DNA of 64,000 nt, taken from NCBI RefSeq assembly GCF_015558675.1, contig NZ_JADMOL010000018.1, forward strand, positions 1 to 64,000, written 5' to 3'. Of this stretch, positions 1 through 8,992 are shown piece by piece. Below the pieces are notes generated by a model that saw only the letters and a list, made by a program, of their open reading frames with translations, was not told the origin of the DNA and did not search any database. The position numbers were made by a program, and so were the translations under genes. This DNA comes from Paenibacillus sp. 1001270B_150601_E10 (GTDB lineage Bacteria; Bacillota; Bacilli; Paenibacillales; Paenibacillaceae). Each line of letters starts with the position of its first letter. The stretch's first letter is position 1.

Positions 1-54
1 GAACTCCAGCCTTCCAAGCTGGTAGCGTGGGTTCGATTCCCATCACCCGCTCCA
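1..54 (+). tRNA. tRNA-Gly(TCC), 5' end outside window
   Basis: The last 54 bases of a tRNA, from the D-arm end to an encoded CCA. The anticodon stem CCAGC/GCTGG encloses the loop CTTCCAA (anticodon TCC), followed by the T-arm GGTTCGATTCC. It is identical base for base to the 3' part of the complete tRNA-Gly at 332-405, so this is a duplicated gene in one tRNA cluster. Confidence 0.93.
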
Positions 55-75
55 TTCATCTTCACAACTTAATAA

Positions 76-150
76 GCGGACATAGCTCAGTGGTAGAGTA
101 TCGCCTTGCCAAGGCGAGGGTCGCGAGTTCGAATCTCGTTGTCCGCTCCA
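76..150 (+). tRNA. tRNA-Gly(GCC)
   Basis: Acceptor stem GCGGACA pairs with TGTCCGC, the anticodon stem encloses a loop with GCC, the T-loop is TTCGAAT, and CCA is encoded. It lies 21 bases after the preceding tRNA. Confidence 0.95.
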
Positions 151-158
151 GAATTTAT

Positions 159-235
159 GCGCCCTTAGCTCAGCTGGATAGAGCGTTTGACTACGAATCA
201 AAAGGCCGGGAGTTCGAATCTCTCAGGGCGCGCCA
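159..235 (+). tRNA. tRNA-Arg(ACG)
   Basis: Acceptor GCGCCCT pairs with AGGGCGC. The anticodon loop carries ACG (wobble A read as inosine). The T-arm contains GTTCGAATC and CCA is encoded. It is 8 bases downstream of tRNA-Gly(GCC), consistent with one polycistronic tRNA transcript. Confidence 0.95.
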
Positions 236-247
236 CTTATGAATCAA

Positions 248-324
248 CGGGACGTAGCTCAGCTTGGTAGAGCACTTGGTTTGGGACCAAGGGGTCGCAT
301 GTTCAAATCGTGTCGTCCCGACCA
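248..324 (+). tRNA. tRNA-Pro(TGG)
   Basis: Acceptor CGGGACG pairs with CGTCCCG. The anticodon stem CTTGG/CCAAG encloses the loop TTTGGGA (anticodon TGG). The T-loop is TTCAAAT and CCA is encoded. Confidence 0.95.
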
Positions 325-331
325 TTCATAC

Positions 332-405
332 GCGGGTGTAGTTCAATGGTAGAACTCCAGCCTTCCAAGCTGGTAGCGTGGGTTCGATTCCCATCACCCG
401 CTCCA
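332..405 (+). tRNA. tRNA-Gly(TCC)
   Basis: Complete 74-base tRNA with encoded CCA. Acceptor GCGGGTG pairs with CACCCGC and the anticodon is TCC. It is the last gene of the cluster and is followed within 15 bases by a terminator. Its 3' part is identical to the partial tRNA at the left edge. Confidence 0.96.
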
Positions 406-417
406 TATTATCATTTT

Positions 418-438
418 AACGCCAATGGGCGTTTTTTT
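418..438 (+). terminator. Rho-independent terminator of the tRNA cluster
   Basis: AACGCC / GGGCGTT stem with a 3-base loop followed by a T8 run, immediately after the last tRNA. Confidence 0.85.
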
Positions 439-439
439 T

Positions 440-1121
440 GTTATATAGACCTAAAACCTTATCGTGATTTTCGATTGATTGGTATTAGGCATTTTTTTAT
501 ATGTAATGTGAAGAAGCTTCTTTCAGCGACTTTATAGGAACGGCACGGAAGGAACCCCAAAGACATCATTGATATGTCAATCTTAGGATATAAAGTTAAG
601 ATTCGAAACTCATGATACAAAGCCAATTTATCTCAAGTTCTTTTTCCTACCTTAAATCACTATATTATTAAGCATATTAATAATCCCATTGAAATCAAAT
701 AAGCTTCCAGCAGGGTATATCGTTACAAAGCTTTTAATCAATATTTGCGGATACAAGCTTTTCCCGTTTAATGGCTACAATAATGAATGGGCAAATGGAA
801 ATTGAAGATCTCAAGTATTTCTAAAGTGTAGCCTCAATGCAAAAGTCTAGAGTAGGTTCTATGTGAAGATTAAAAGTGGATGGATCGACCAAGGATGTAT
901 CTAGGTTAGATTTACATACAAATATTGAAAATGTATGATTTCCAATGATTTGTTTTGCTTCCTTTTAGGAAGATGATCGTTCGGATTCCCTGATATTATC
1001 ATGCCAAATGAAGGTTTATCCTTTATGAAAAACGTTCTTTTTTTCAAAGAAAGTAAGGATTTTAGTCGTAAATTGTAGTATGATGGTAAGAAAGCCTAAT
1101 TTCAGAGTTACTGAAATCAGA
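440..1121. other. Gene-free region upstream of ppc
   Basis: About 680 bases of AT-rich sequence with no ORF that has a ribosome binding site and no recognisable RNA fold. The end nearest ppc must hold its promoter; the TATGAT around 1079-1084 is a possible -10 box, but I see no convincing -35 at the right distance. It may be decayed sequence next to a tRNA cluster; no integrase remnant is visible. Confidence 0.5.
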
Positions 1122-1134
1122 TAGGGGGAGACGA

Positions 1135-3927
1135 ATGACTGACTTAACGTTAACCGCGAATAAAGCTAATTCAAATAATCTCTTGCGGCGAGACGTGCGC
1201 TTCCTAGGAAATATTCTGGGTGAAGTACTCGTACATCAAGGCGGCAACGAGTTGCTCAATATTGTCGAGAAGATTCGTGAACTTAGTAAATCGCTGCGCG
1301 CGGTATTTTTGCCGGAGCTATATGATGAATTCAAGCAGCTGATCAACACGTTAAACCCAGAAATTCGTCACCAGGTGATTCGCGCTTTTGCGATTTATTT
1401 TCAACTTGTGAATATTGCGGAGCAAAACCATCGTATCCGTCGCAAACGTGACTACGAGCGTTCCGCAGGTGAGACCGTACAGCCTGGTTCCATTGAGAGC
1501 AGCATTCTTGAGCTTAAAGAGCACAAGGTAAGCGAGGCAGAATTGCATGACATTCTGTCTACAATCTCATTAGAGCTTGTGATGACAGCTCACCCAACGG
1601 AAGCCATGAGACGCGCTATTCTTGATATCCATAAGCGGATTGCTGACGATGTTATGATGCTGGATAATCCAACACTTACGTATCGCGAGCGTCAACAGCT
1701 TCGCGATAAGCTGCTGAATGAAATCATTACATTGTGGCAGACTGATGAGCTGCGTGACCGCAAGCCAACCGTGTTGGATGAAGTACGCAATGGGCTCTAC
1801 TATTTCAACGAAACGTTGTTTGATGTTCTTCCAGAGGTTTATCAAGAATTGGAACGCTGTCTGGATAAATATTATCCAAGCGAGAAGTGGCACGTGCCGA
1901 CATATCTGAGATTCGGTTCTTGGATCGGTGGCGACCGTGATGGTAATCCTTCTGTTGTCGCATCCGTCACGATGGAGACACTCCGTATGCATCGAGGTCT
2001 CGCTCTTCACAAATATGAAGAACGGTTGAAAGACATTATGCGTGCGTTAAGCTTTAGTACAACCATTGTTCAGATTAGTGATGAGTTGAAGGCTTCAATC
2101 GAAGAAGATCAGAAGAACATTACCCTTAGATATGTACCTACATGGTTAAATGATAAAGAGCCTTATCGAATCAAACTTTCTTTCATGCTTGAAAAATTGC
2201 GCAGTATCTTGGATGAGGATACTGAGGGGACGCCTCAGCGCTATCGTTCTGTAAATGAGTTCATTGAAGATCTTCACATTGTTGATCGCAGCTTGCGTCA
2301 TCACTTTGCTGACTATGCAGCGGATACGCATATTAAGAAGCTGATTCGTCAAGCAGAGCTGTTTGGTTTCCATATGGCTACACTGGATATACGTCAGCAC
2401 AGCAAAGAGCATGAGAATGCCATGAAAGAGATTCTAGCCAATATGAATATTGTGGCAGACTATAGCGCATTGTCGGAAGAAGAGAAGATCGAGCTGTTGA
2501 ATCGTTTGCTAAACGATCCGCGTCCATTGACTTCTTCCTACGTGGAGTATAGCGAATCGACGAAGGAATGCCTCGATGTGTATCGTGTCGTATATGAAGC
2601 ACAGCAGGAATTCGGCGTGAACTGTATTACAAGCTACTTGATCAGTATGGCTCAAGGTGCAAGTGACGTATTGGAAGTCATGCTTCTCTCCAAAGAAGCA
2701 GGTCTCTTCAAAAAGACACCAGACGGAAAGGTTACATGTACCCTGCAAGCTGTTCCATTGTTTGAGACGATCGATGATCTCCATGCTGCTCCGGGCATCA
2801 TGAAGACATTGTTCGATCTTCCGATCTACCGTCAAGGTGTGGAAGCAATGAATGATCTGCAAGAGATCATGCTTGGCTATTCCGACAGCAACAAAGATGG
2901 TGGAATGCTTACAGCAAACTGGGAGCTGCAAGTTGCATTGAAGTCGCTCACCGCAGTGGCTCAGCAATACGGCGTGAAGCTGAAGTTCTTCCATGGCCGT
3001 GGCGGAGCACTAGGTCGTGGCGGCATGCCTTTGAACCGCAGCATCATGGCTCAGCCTCCACATACGATTGGTGGCGGCATCAAGATTACAGAACAGGGTG
3101 AAGTATTGTCGTCTCGCTATTCCGTCCAAGGTATAGCCTACCGCAGCTTGGAGCAAGCGACATCAGCACTTCTGCAAGCCGCACTCTTGGCTCGTACCCC
3201 TGAGACGAAGCAGCTTGATCCGCAGTGGGAGCAGTGGATGATTACGATCTCTGAGACCGCACAAGAGAAGTACCAGGACTTGATCTTCCGTGACCCTGAC
3301 TTCCTGACTTACTTCAAGGAGTCTACACCGTTGCCAGAGATTGGCGAGCTGAATATCGGTTCACGTCCTTCCAAGCGCAAGAACAGTGATCGCTTTGAGG
3401 ATTTGCGCGCGATTCCTTGGGTATTCGCGTGGACGCAGAGCCGTTACTTGCTGCCAGCATGGTATGCTGCAGGAACAGCCCTGCAAGACTTCTATAATAA
3501 CGATCCAGAGAAGATGAAGATTCTGAAGCAGATGTATGAGCATTATCCATTCTTTGCTTCGATGATCGACAATCTGCAGATGGCACTTGCAAAGGCTGAC
3601 CTGATCATTGCAAAAGAATACGCAGCTATGATTAAGGACAGCACGATCCGTGAACGCATCTTCAACTGCATCGAAGAAGAATATGAATTAACGTCGAAGC
3701 TGCTGCTTGAAATTACAGGTCAGCAGGAAATTCTAGATAATGTACCAGTTATTCAAGAATCCATTAAGCTTCGCAATCCATACGTGGATCCACTCAGCTA
3801 TATGCAGGTTCAGCTTCTGTCTGAACTGCGCGAGCTGCGTGAAGAAGGCCAAGACGATCCTATTCTGCTAAGAGAAGTATTGCTCACTATCAATGGCATT
3901 GCTTCAGGGCTACGGAATACGGGCTGA
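1135..3927 (+). CDS. ppc: Phosphoenolpyruvate carboxylase
   Basis: Carboxylates phosphoenolpyruvate with bicarbonate to oxaloacetate, the anaplerotic feed of the TCA cycle, in the cytoplasm. The 930-aa length is the normal bacterial size. Family signatures are clear: TAHPTE near residue 150 (catalytic His), GYSDSNKDGG near 580 and FHGRGGALGRGG near 620 (PEP and catalytic loop), and the C-terminal RNTG. The ATG at 1135 follows AGGGGGAG at 7 bases. It appears to be a single-gene transcript: about 150 bases, including a hairpin, separate it from the next gene. The long antisense ORFs over it are shadows. Confidence 0.98.
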   Translation: MTDLTLTANKANSNNLLRRDVRFLGNILGEVLVHQGGNELLNIVEKIRELSKSLRAVFLPELYDEFKQLINTLNPEIRHQVIRAFAIYFQLVNIAEQNHRIRRKRDYERSAGETVQPGSIESSILELKEHKVSEAELHDILSTISLELVMTAHPTEAMRRAILDIHKRIADDVMMLDNPTLTYRERQQLRDKLLNEIITLWQTDELRDRKPTVLDEVRNGLYYFNETLFDVLPEVYQELERCLDKYYPSEKWHVPTYLRFGSWIGGDRDGNPSVVASVTMETLRMHRGLALHKYEERLKDIMRALSFSTTIVQISDELKASIEEDQKNITLRYVPTWLNDKEPYRIKLSFMLEKLRSILDEDTEGTPQRYRSVNEFIEDLHIVDRSLRHHFADYAADTHIKKLIRQAELFGFHMATLDIRQHSKEHENAMKEILANMNIVADYSALSEEEKIELLNRLLNDPRPLTSSYVEYSESTKECLDVYRVVYEAQQEFGVNCITSYLISMAQGASDVLEVMLLSKEAGLFKKTPDGKVTCTLQAVPLFETIDDLHAAPGIMKTLFDLPIYRQGVEAMNDLQEIMLGYSDSNKDGGMLTANWELQVALKSLTAVAQQYGVKLKFFHGRGGALGRGGMPLNRSIMAQPPHTIGGGIKITEQGEVLSSRYSVQGIAYRSLEQATSALLQAALLARTPETKQLDPQWEQWMITISETAQEKYQDLIFRDPDFLTYFKESTPLPEIGELNIGSRPSKRKNSDRFEDLRAIPWVFAWTQSRYLLPAWYAAGTALQDFYNNDPEKMKILKQMYEHYPFFASMIDNLQMALAKADLIIAKEYAAMIKDSTIRERIFNCIEEEYELTSKLLLEITGQQEILDNVPVIQESIKLRNPYVDPLSYMQVQLLSELRELREEGQDDPILLREVLLTINGIASGLRNTG

Positions 3928-4010
3928 TAACCTCGTTCGCGTACGGTTAATGAAAGTAGATGAAACAACCATTGAGAGCTTTCTCTAGAGCTGCTCAGTG
4001 GAGCAATAAG

Positions 4011-4044
4011 CAGTCGAGTCACGCCTTAGAGCAGGACTCGACTG
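4011..4044 (+). terminator. Inverted repeat downstream of ppc, terminator-like
   Basis: CAGTCGAGTC and GACTCGACTG form a perfect 10-bp stem with a 14-base loop, 83 bases after the ppc stop. The following TTCCTGTGTTCC is only mildly T-rich, so intrinsic termination is plausible but not certain. Confidence 0.5.
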
Positions 4045-4077
4045 TTCCTGTGTTCCTCGATTAAAGGAGTTGACCTC

Positions 4078-4980
4078 ATGAAGAAGAGCGCCATGTATTG
4101 GCTCTCCGTCATCTTAGTCCTTATTGGTGCTTGCAGCTATGGATTTGTCGCGACTACGGTTAAGCTTGCGTATGCGGACGGCTTCACTGTGCCTCAGGTC
4201 ACGGTCGCAATGAGCACTACTGGGGCAGTCGTTTTATGGCTCATGGTGCTGCTTCGCCCGAAATCATGGCGCAATCCATTTGGCGGTGGTGGCTGGAAAT
4301 TGCTTTTTATTGGGATCTTTGGGATGTCCCTCACCACCATTTTCTATAACACAACCTTACAGAAGCTTGATGCTTCTCTTGCCATTATTCTGCTGTTTCA
4401 ATTTACTTGGATTACGCTTGTGCTGGATTGTATCAGCCGTAAAGTGTGGCCAAACCGTTACCAATGGCTTTCTATCGCGATAGTGCTGTTTGGAACGGCA
4501 CTGGCAGTAGGAATCAGTGAAGAGAGCTTTGCGAGGTTTACCCTGTCAGGTGTTATCCTTGGTTTATTGTCAGCCCTGACGTACAGCTTGTTTTTATGGC
4601 TTACGGGTTATATTAAGACTGATCATGACCCCGTTATACGATCTGCAGTAACGCTGACGGGCGTGTTAATCGTAATATACTGCATTTACATTCCATTCAT
4701 TGCAGGCGGGTTGACCATACCTGCATCTGTGGGCAAATTATTGTTATGGGCATTGCTTATTGGGACCTTGTCCTATATTATTCCGACTGTTACGATGAAT
4801 TTCGGAATCCCTAAGATCGGAAGCAGCCTCGCTTCCATGATCTGTGCAATGGAACTGCCGGTCGTCACGATTGTGGCGTATGCATTGCTGAATGAAAAGG
4901 TCACCATGCTCCAATGGCTTGGAATCCTGTTCATCTTGGCCGGTATCGTCATTGCGGAACAAAAGAACACAATGAAATGA
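4078..4980 (+). CDS. EamA/DMT-family membrane transporter
   Basis: A 300-aa integral membrane protein with about ten hydrophobic segments and the internal duplication typical of EamA (drug/metabolite transporter) permeases. The second repeat ends in a segment around residues 270-293 that contains WLGILFILAGIVIAE, the usual family ending. Substrate is not predictable; relatives export amino acids or small metabolites. The ATG follows AAAGGAG at 9 bases. It is 38 bases upstream of sigW on the same strand, so sigW may be read partly from this gene's promoter. Confidence 0.85.
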   Translation: MKKSAMYWLSVILVLIGACSYGFVATTVKLAYADGFTVPQVTVAMSTTGAVVLWLMVLLRPKSWRNPFGGGGWKLLFIGIFGMSLTTIFYNTTLQKLDASLAIILLFQFTWITLVLDCISRKVWPNRYQWLSIAIVLFGTALAVGISEESFARFTLSGVILGLLSALTYSLFLWLTGYIKTDHDPVIRSAVTLTGVLIVIYCIYIPFIAGGLTIPASVGKLLLWALLIGTLSYIIPTVTMNFGIPKIGSSLASMICAMELPVVTIVAYALLNEKVTMLQWLGILFILAGIVIAEQKNTMK

Positions 4981-5018
4981 CTGGTTAGACTGAGCAGTGA
5001 GGACGGAGGGAGAAGCGT

Positions 5019-5585
5019 TTGGACACGTTTGAGAAACGACTAGTGAAGCTGGCCCGAAGTGGCGATACGAGGGCATTCGCAGAAGTCGTTGAATTATATA
5101 AAGACAAGATCTTTCACCTAGCCTATCGAATGCTTAGCAATCGGCATGAGGCAGAGGACGTGGTGCAGGATACGTTTCTAAGGGTATATCGTAATTTGGA
5201 TCGATATGATGAGAATCAAAAGTTCTCTACTTGGATTTATCGTATCGCAACCAACCTATGTATTGATCGTCTGCGTAAGAGAAAACCGGTCTACTCTTTG
5301 GATGCAGAGATGAACGATCAGGAGGGCGTCGATGGCTACTCGATGATACCAAGTGATGACCGTACCCCGGAGAGCTATATGCTGGTCAGTGAGACGCAGC
5401 GAATGATTCATGAAGCCATAGACAGTCTCCCAGCTAAATATAAGTCGGTCATGGTATTAAGATACTTGCAGGATATGTCTCTTCAGGAAATAAGCGATGT
5501 GCTGGATATGCCGGTAACGACGATCAAAACGCGCGTTCACCGCGGCCGCGAGTTTCTGCGAAAGAAGCTGGAGAGGAAAATTTGA
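5019..5585 (+). CDS. sigW: ECF RNA polymerase sigma factor SigW
   Basis: Extracytoplasmic-function sigma factor, 188 aa, directing RNA polymerase to envelope-stress promoters. Sigma region 2 (residues about 20-90) contains AEDVVQDTFLRVYRN and FSTWIYRIATNLCIDRLR. Region 4 (about 130-185) has the helix-turn-helix LQEISDVLDMPVTTIKTRVH. The start is TTG at 5019, 8 bases after GGAGGG; no ATG lies upstream in frame with a site. Identity as SigW rests on overall similarity and on synteny with the anti-sigma gene, cdaA, cdaR, glmM and glmS. In Bacillus this regulon responds to cell-wall antibiotics and bacteriocins. Confidence 0.93.
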   Translation: MDTFEKRLVKLARSGDTRAFAEVVELYKDKIFHLAYRMLSNRHEAEDVVQDTFLRVYRNLDRYDENQKFSTWIYRIATNLCIDRLRKRKPVYSLDAEMNDQEGVDGYSMIPSDDRTPESYMLVSETQRMIHEAIDSLPAKYKSVMVLRYLQDMSLQEISDVLDMPVTTIKTRVHRGREFLRKKLERKI

Positions 5586-5605
5586 AATTTTTGCATAAAT
5601 AAGTT

Positions 5606-5631
5606 TGAAACGAAATGCTTGCCACAACGTA
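5606..5631 (+). promoter_or_regulatory. SigW-type promoter upstream of rsiW
   Basis: TGAAAC followed by exactly 16 bases and CGTA, a full match to the known SigW promoter consensus (TGAAAC-N16/17-CGTA). It lies in the 150-base gap between the sigW stop and the anti-sigma start. Confidence 0.75.
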
Positions 5632-5737
5632 TCGTATAACAAAAGACAAATGTAGATGGGTTTTGTGCGGGCTATAGGCTATCGGACAAGATTCATCATA
5701 CGATCATAATAAAGACCCCATGAAAGGATTGGCTCAC

Positions 5738-6355
5738 ATGGATTGCAAACAAGCCGTCTCGTTAATGCACAGTCTTCTAGACGACGATCTCGAGCGATCG
5801 ACTGCATTAGAGCTCAAAGAGCACATGTTGGGTTGTCCCGCCTGCAAGGAGCATTTCCGTCAACTAGAAGCCACGGAGCAGCTGCTATATGGGTTTAACC
5901 ATCGCTTACAGACACCGTCGCCTGATCTGACGGATCGAATCATGAAGGTTATCCCTGAGAAGAAGAGGCAGCAGCCAACATGGCTGAAATGGGTAAAGCG
6001 ACATCCTGCGATTACCGTAGCTGCCGTATTCGTACTCGTGATGATGGGAAGCGCCATGAGCATGTGGAACGCGGATCAACAGATGGTCGTGAAGGGTCGG
6101 CATCTTGACGGGGTCATCATTGAAAAGAATAAGGTGATTGTACCGAATGGCAAGGTTGTAAAGGGTGACCTCACGATCCACAATGGTTTGGCTGAAGTAT
6201 ACGGTGATATCGAAGGCAATGTAACAGTCGTTGACGGGAGGATATTCCAAGCATCAACGGCACATATCTCCGGTTCTGTTCAACAAATTGATGAGGCAAT
6301 GAGCTGGATATGGTATCAGATTACCAGTCTGTTCGCATCGACTCCCTCACCATAA
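5738..6355 (+). CDS. rsiW: Anti-sigma-W factor RsiW (zinc-finger, single TM)
   Basis: Membrane anti-sigma factor that would hold SigW inactive until cut by site-1/site-2 proteases. The N-terminal 60 residues form a ZAS/zf-HC2 domain with the zinc motif HMLGCPAC and an earlier Cys near position 3. One membrane helix (about residues 92-112, VAAVFVLVMMGSAMSM) is followed by an extracytoplasmic part of about 90 residues rich in short beta repeats of the bactofilin type (GKVVKGDLTI, VYGDIEGNV), which is unlike the short tail of the Bacillus protein. I chose ATG 5738 over 5720 because GAAAGGATT sits 7 bases before it and family members start with a short MxC sequence. Confidence 0.88.
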   Translation: MDCKQAVSLMHSLLDDDLERSTALELKEHMLGCPACKEHFRQLEATEQLLYGFNHRLQTPSPDLTDRIMKVIPEKKRQQPTWLKWVKRHPAITVAAVFVLVMMGSAMSMWNADQQMVVKGRHLDGVIIEKNKVIVPNGKVVKGDLTIHNGLAEVYGDIEGNVTVVDGRIFQASTAHISGSVQQIDEAMSWIWYQITSLFASTPSP

Positions 6356-6391
6356 ATAAGCGAATACAGATGAACTGAATAATTACAGCCG

Positions 6392-6418
6392 CTCTTCCAC
6401 TTTTGTGGAAGAGTTTTT
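6392..6418 (+). terminator. Rho-independent terminator after rsiW
   Basis: CTCTTCCAC / GTGGAAGAG, perfect 9-bp stem with a TTTT loop, then TTTTT. It separates sigW-rsiW from the cdaA transcription unit. Confidence 0.9.
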
Positions 6419-6565
6419 ATTTTATAGGAAAGCCTAAGATGGGGAGAGATTTGGCTGATCGTTGTGAACATGATCGATGATCTTGTCACTCGTTTACAGA
6501 AAACGTGTATTTTCCCCAGAAAATCTGGGCGCTTGTTTACATATTTGCAGGGATTTTGCTTCATT

Positions 6566-6594
6566 TTGCAGAAAAGAGTATAGTTAGATATAGA
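6566..6594 (+). promoter_or_regulatory. SigA-type promoter of cdaA-cdaR-glmM
   Basis: TTGCAG, 17-base spacer, TATAGA, located 48 bases upstream of the cdaA start and downstream of the rsiW terminator. Confidence 0.65.
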
Positions 6595-6641
6595 AAAGTA
6601 TCTGTAGAAGTATCTTATAAGGGATCACCGGGGGTACATTC

Positions 6642-7472
6642 ATGAATTTGAACTATTTTACCAATTTGACTTGGCAAGAAGGCATCAAGGATCTTATTGA
6701 TATTTTAATTGTAAGTTACGTTATATATAAGCTTTTAGTTCTGATTCGTGGTACAAGAGCGGTACAGCTGCTAAAGGGGATCTTCGTCCTAGTCATCGCT
6801 TGGGCAGTAAGTACTTGGTTTAATCTGTATACACTTGAGTGGCTCATGAACCAGATGTTTACGTTTGGGGTACTAGCGCTAGTCATTATCTTTCAGCCAG
6901 AACTCCGCCGAGCACTGGAGCAGATCGGTCGAGGCAAGCTCTTTGGCACCAGATCCGCAAATGAAATGGACGAAACGGGCCGCGTGATTGGAGAACTCAT
7001 TAAAGCTGTTAATTATATGTCTCGTCGAAAAATAGGGGCATTAATTGTGTTCGAACGAACGACGGGCTTGAACGAATATATCGAGTCGGGCATTGCGATG
7101 CATTCTCGCATTAGCTCAGAGCTGTTGATTAATATTTTCATTCCGAATACACCGCTGCATGATGGCGCAGTTATCGTTCAAGGCGGGAACATTGCTGCTG
7201 CTGCATGCTACCTTCCATTATCGGAGAATCCTTTTATCAGCAAGGAGCTAGGAACGAGGCACCGTGCAGCTATTGGGATCAGTGAAGTTGGGGATGCGAT
7301 ATCGGTTATCGTTTCAGAGGAAACAGGCGATGTGTCGCTAGCGATCAATGGCCAGATTGTTCGCAAGATCAACGAGGAGTCTATGATTTCGAAGCTGTTC
7401 GAGGAGCTGAAGCCGAAGGAGAAGCGGGAACTGCGTATGTTCTGGAAACGGAAAGGTGAAGATCATGGATAA
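6642..7472 (+). CDS. cdaA: Diadenylate cyclase CdaA
   Basis: Membrane enzyme that condenses two ATP to the essential second messenger c-di-AMP, which controls potassium and osmolyte homeostasis and cell-wall integrity. 276 aa, the usual size. Three N-terminal membrane segments (about residues 15-85) are followed by the DAC domain with the hallmark DGA (HDGAVIVQGG, near 178) and RHR (GTRHRAAIGISE, near 207) motifs. GGGGGT precedes the ATG. The stop overlaps the cdaR start, so the two are translationally coupled, as expected for an enzyme and its regulator. Confidence 0.97.
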   Translation: MNLNYFTNLTWQEGIKDLIDILIVSYVIYKLLVLIRGTRAVQLLKGIFVLVIAWAVSTWFNLYTLEWLMNQMFTFGVLALVIIFQPELRRALEQIGRGKLFGTRSANEMDETGRVIGELIKAVNYMSRRKIGALIVFERTTGLNEYIESGIAMHSRISSELLINIFIPNTPLHDGAVIVQGGNIAAAACYLPLSENPFISKELGTRHRAAIGISEVGDAISVIVSEETGDVSLAINGQIVRKINEESMISKLFEELKPKEKRELRMFWKRKGEDHG

Positions 7473-8871
7473 GTGGCTCATGGACAATACCGCCTCGAAA
7501 ATCATTGCGCTAGTATTGGGCGTACTGCTGTTTGCAGTCGTACATAAGCAAGACCCAAATATCAACACGAATCAGCCCTTGTACGAGACCAAAGTGATTC
7601 AAGCTGTACAAGTAGCCACGACAGGTCTTGATGATAAGCAGTATGTCATTAAAAGCATGGAGCCTTCTAACGTGCGCATCCAGGTTGAGGCTTTGCGCAA
7701 TCGGATGTCCTCGATTCTAACCGAAAATTACAAGGTGATATTGGATGTAGCCGGATATGGAGCGGGCACGCACACGATTCCGTTGAAATATGAGCTGCCT
7801 GAAGGGGTAAAGCTTGTTTCGATGCAGCCTTCAGCCGTTACGGTTCAGATTGAGGAAGTACAGGCGAAGCAGTTCGATGTGGTCATTAAGACCAAAGGAA
7901 CGCCTCAGGAAGGCTATACGGCTGGAACGCCGATTGTTACGCCATCGAATCGCGTGCATGTCACGCTGCCTACTTCGGAGATGGATAATGTCCAATCCGT
8001 TAGTGCGATCGTCAATATCGATCAAGCCAATGAATCAGTCGTGCAGAAGCAAGTGAAGCTGACGGCTTATGATAAAGCTGGAAATGAGATTAAGGATGCG
8101 GTAATTGAGCCTTCTGTCGTTCAGGTGGAGATTCCAATATCGAAGCCGTTCAAGACGGTGCCGCTTCAGTTGAATGTAAGAGGCAACTTGCCAGCTGGCT
8201 TGGCAGTAGGCTCTGTAGAGCCAAGTGTGAATCAAGTGACGCTGTACGGGCCTCAGGAGGACTTGGATCAGATTGAGTTCTACGACGGCATTCAGCTGGA
8301 TATGTCGACATTCAAGTCCGCAGGAACGTACAATGTAAACTTGAAGTTGACGCTTCCGCCAAACCTTGAGAAAATGGAACCTAATGCGATAGATGTAAAA
8401 GTCGTCATCGTTGCAGAAAAAGAACGCGTCATTTCAAGTGTACCTATCACAATGGCTGGTCTCAATGATAAGCTAAAGACAACAATTACGGAACCGGCTT
8501 CCCGTAGTTATGATGTCAAAGTTATAGGTGCGCCTGAGATTGTGGATGCATTGACGGCATCAGATATTCAGTTGATTGCCAATGTCAATGATTTGCCGCC
8601 TGGAAACCATCGCGTAACCTTGCAGGTGAACTTGCCACGATTCGTTCGGCTTGCGAATCAGACCTCCTTTACCGCGGTTGTACTAATCGAGGACCAAGAT
8701 GTCCCGGCAGGCACTAAACCTGATCCTGATCCGAATCCACCTGTGGATCCCGGAACATCAGGAGAGCAAGGAACCGAAACCGATGGACAGGATAAGCCGT
8801 CTGACGAGCAGGAAGTCCCGCCAAGTGAAGGGGAGTCCAATTCGGATTCCTTGGGAACCGGAGGCAGCTGA
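7465..8871 (+). CDS. cdaR: CdaA regulatory protein CdaR (YbbR domains)
   Basis: Extracytoplasmic regulator that binds and modulates CdaA. 468 aa: one N-terminal membrane helix (about residues 12-28, IIALVLGVLLFAVVH), then about four YbbR-type beta repeats to residue 415, then a low-complexity Pro/Gly/Glu/Asp-rich tail of about 50 residues that probably reaches into the cell wall. ATG 7465 is chosen over GTG 7456 because the GTG lies inside the ribosome binding site (AAAGGTG), and family members begin MDK. It overlaps cdaA by 8 bases. Confidence 0.93.
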   Translation: MDKWLMDNTASKIIALVLGVLLFAVVHKQDPNINTNQPLYETKVIQAVQVATTGLDDKQYVIKSMEPSNVRIQVEALRNRMSSILTENYKVILDVAGYGAGTHTIPLKYELPEGVKLVSMQPSAVTVQIEEVQAKQFDVVIKTKGTPQEGYTAGTPIVTPSNRVHVTLPTSEMDNVQSVSAIVNIDQANESVVQKQVKLTAYDKAGNEIKDAVIEPSVVQVEIPISKPFKTVPLQLNVRGNLPAGLAVGSVEPSVNQVTLYGPQEDLDQIEFYDGIQLDMSTFKSAGTYNVNLKLTLPPNLEKMEPNAIDVKVVIVAEKERVISSVPITMAGLNDKLKTTITEPASRSYDVKVIGAPEIVDALTASDIQLIANVNDLPPGNHRVTLQVNLPRFVRLANQTSFTAVVLIEDQDVPAGTKPDPDPNPPVDPGTSGEQGTETDGQDKPSDEQEVPPSEGESNSDSLGTGGS

Positions 8872-8992
8872 GCTAACAGAAAAAGACTAACTTTAGATAT
8901 AGAACATCATGGGTGAAATGATTCAAGGGAGTGGAGCCAGTAGGATGCTGGCTTCGATCATATCATTAGGAGATAAGGGGATTAAGATAAAG

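Noticed and set aside
27-537. 71- and 75-codon ORFs over the tRNA cluster
   Set aside because: They read through complete tRNA genes and a terminator.
2509-2994. 161-codon ORF antisense to ppc
   Set aside because: Shadow of the conserved catalytic region of PEP carboxylase.
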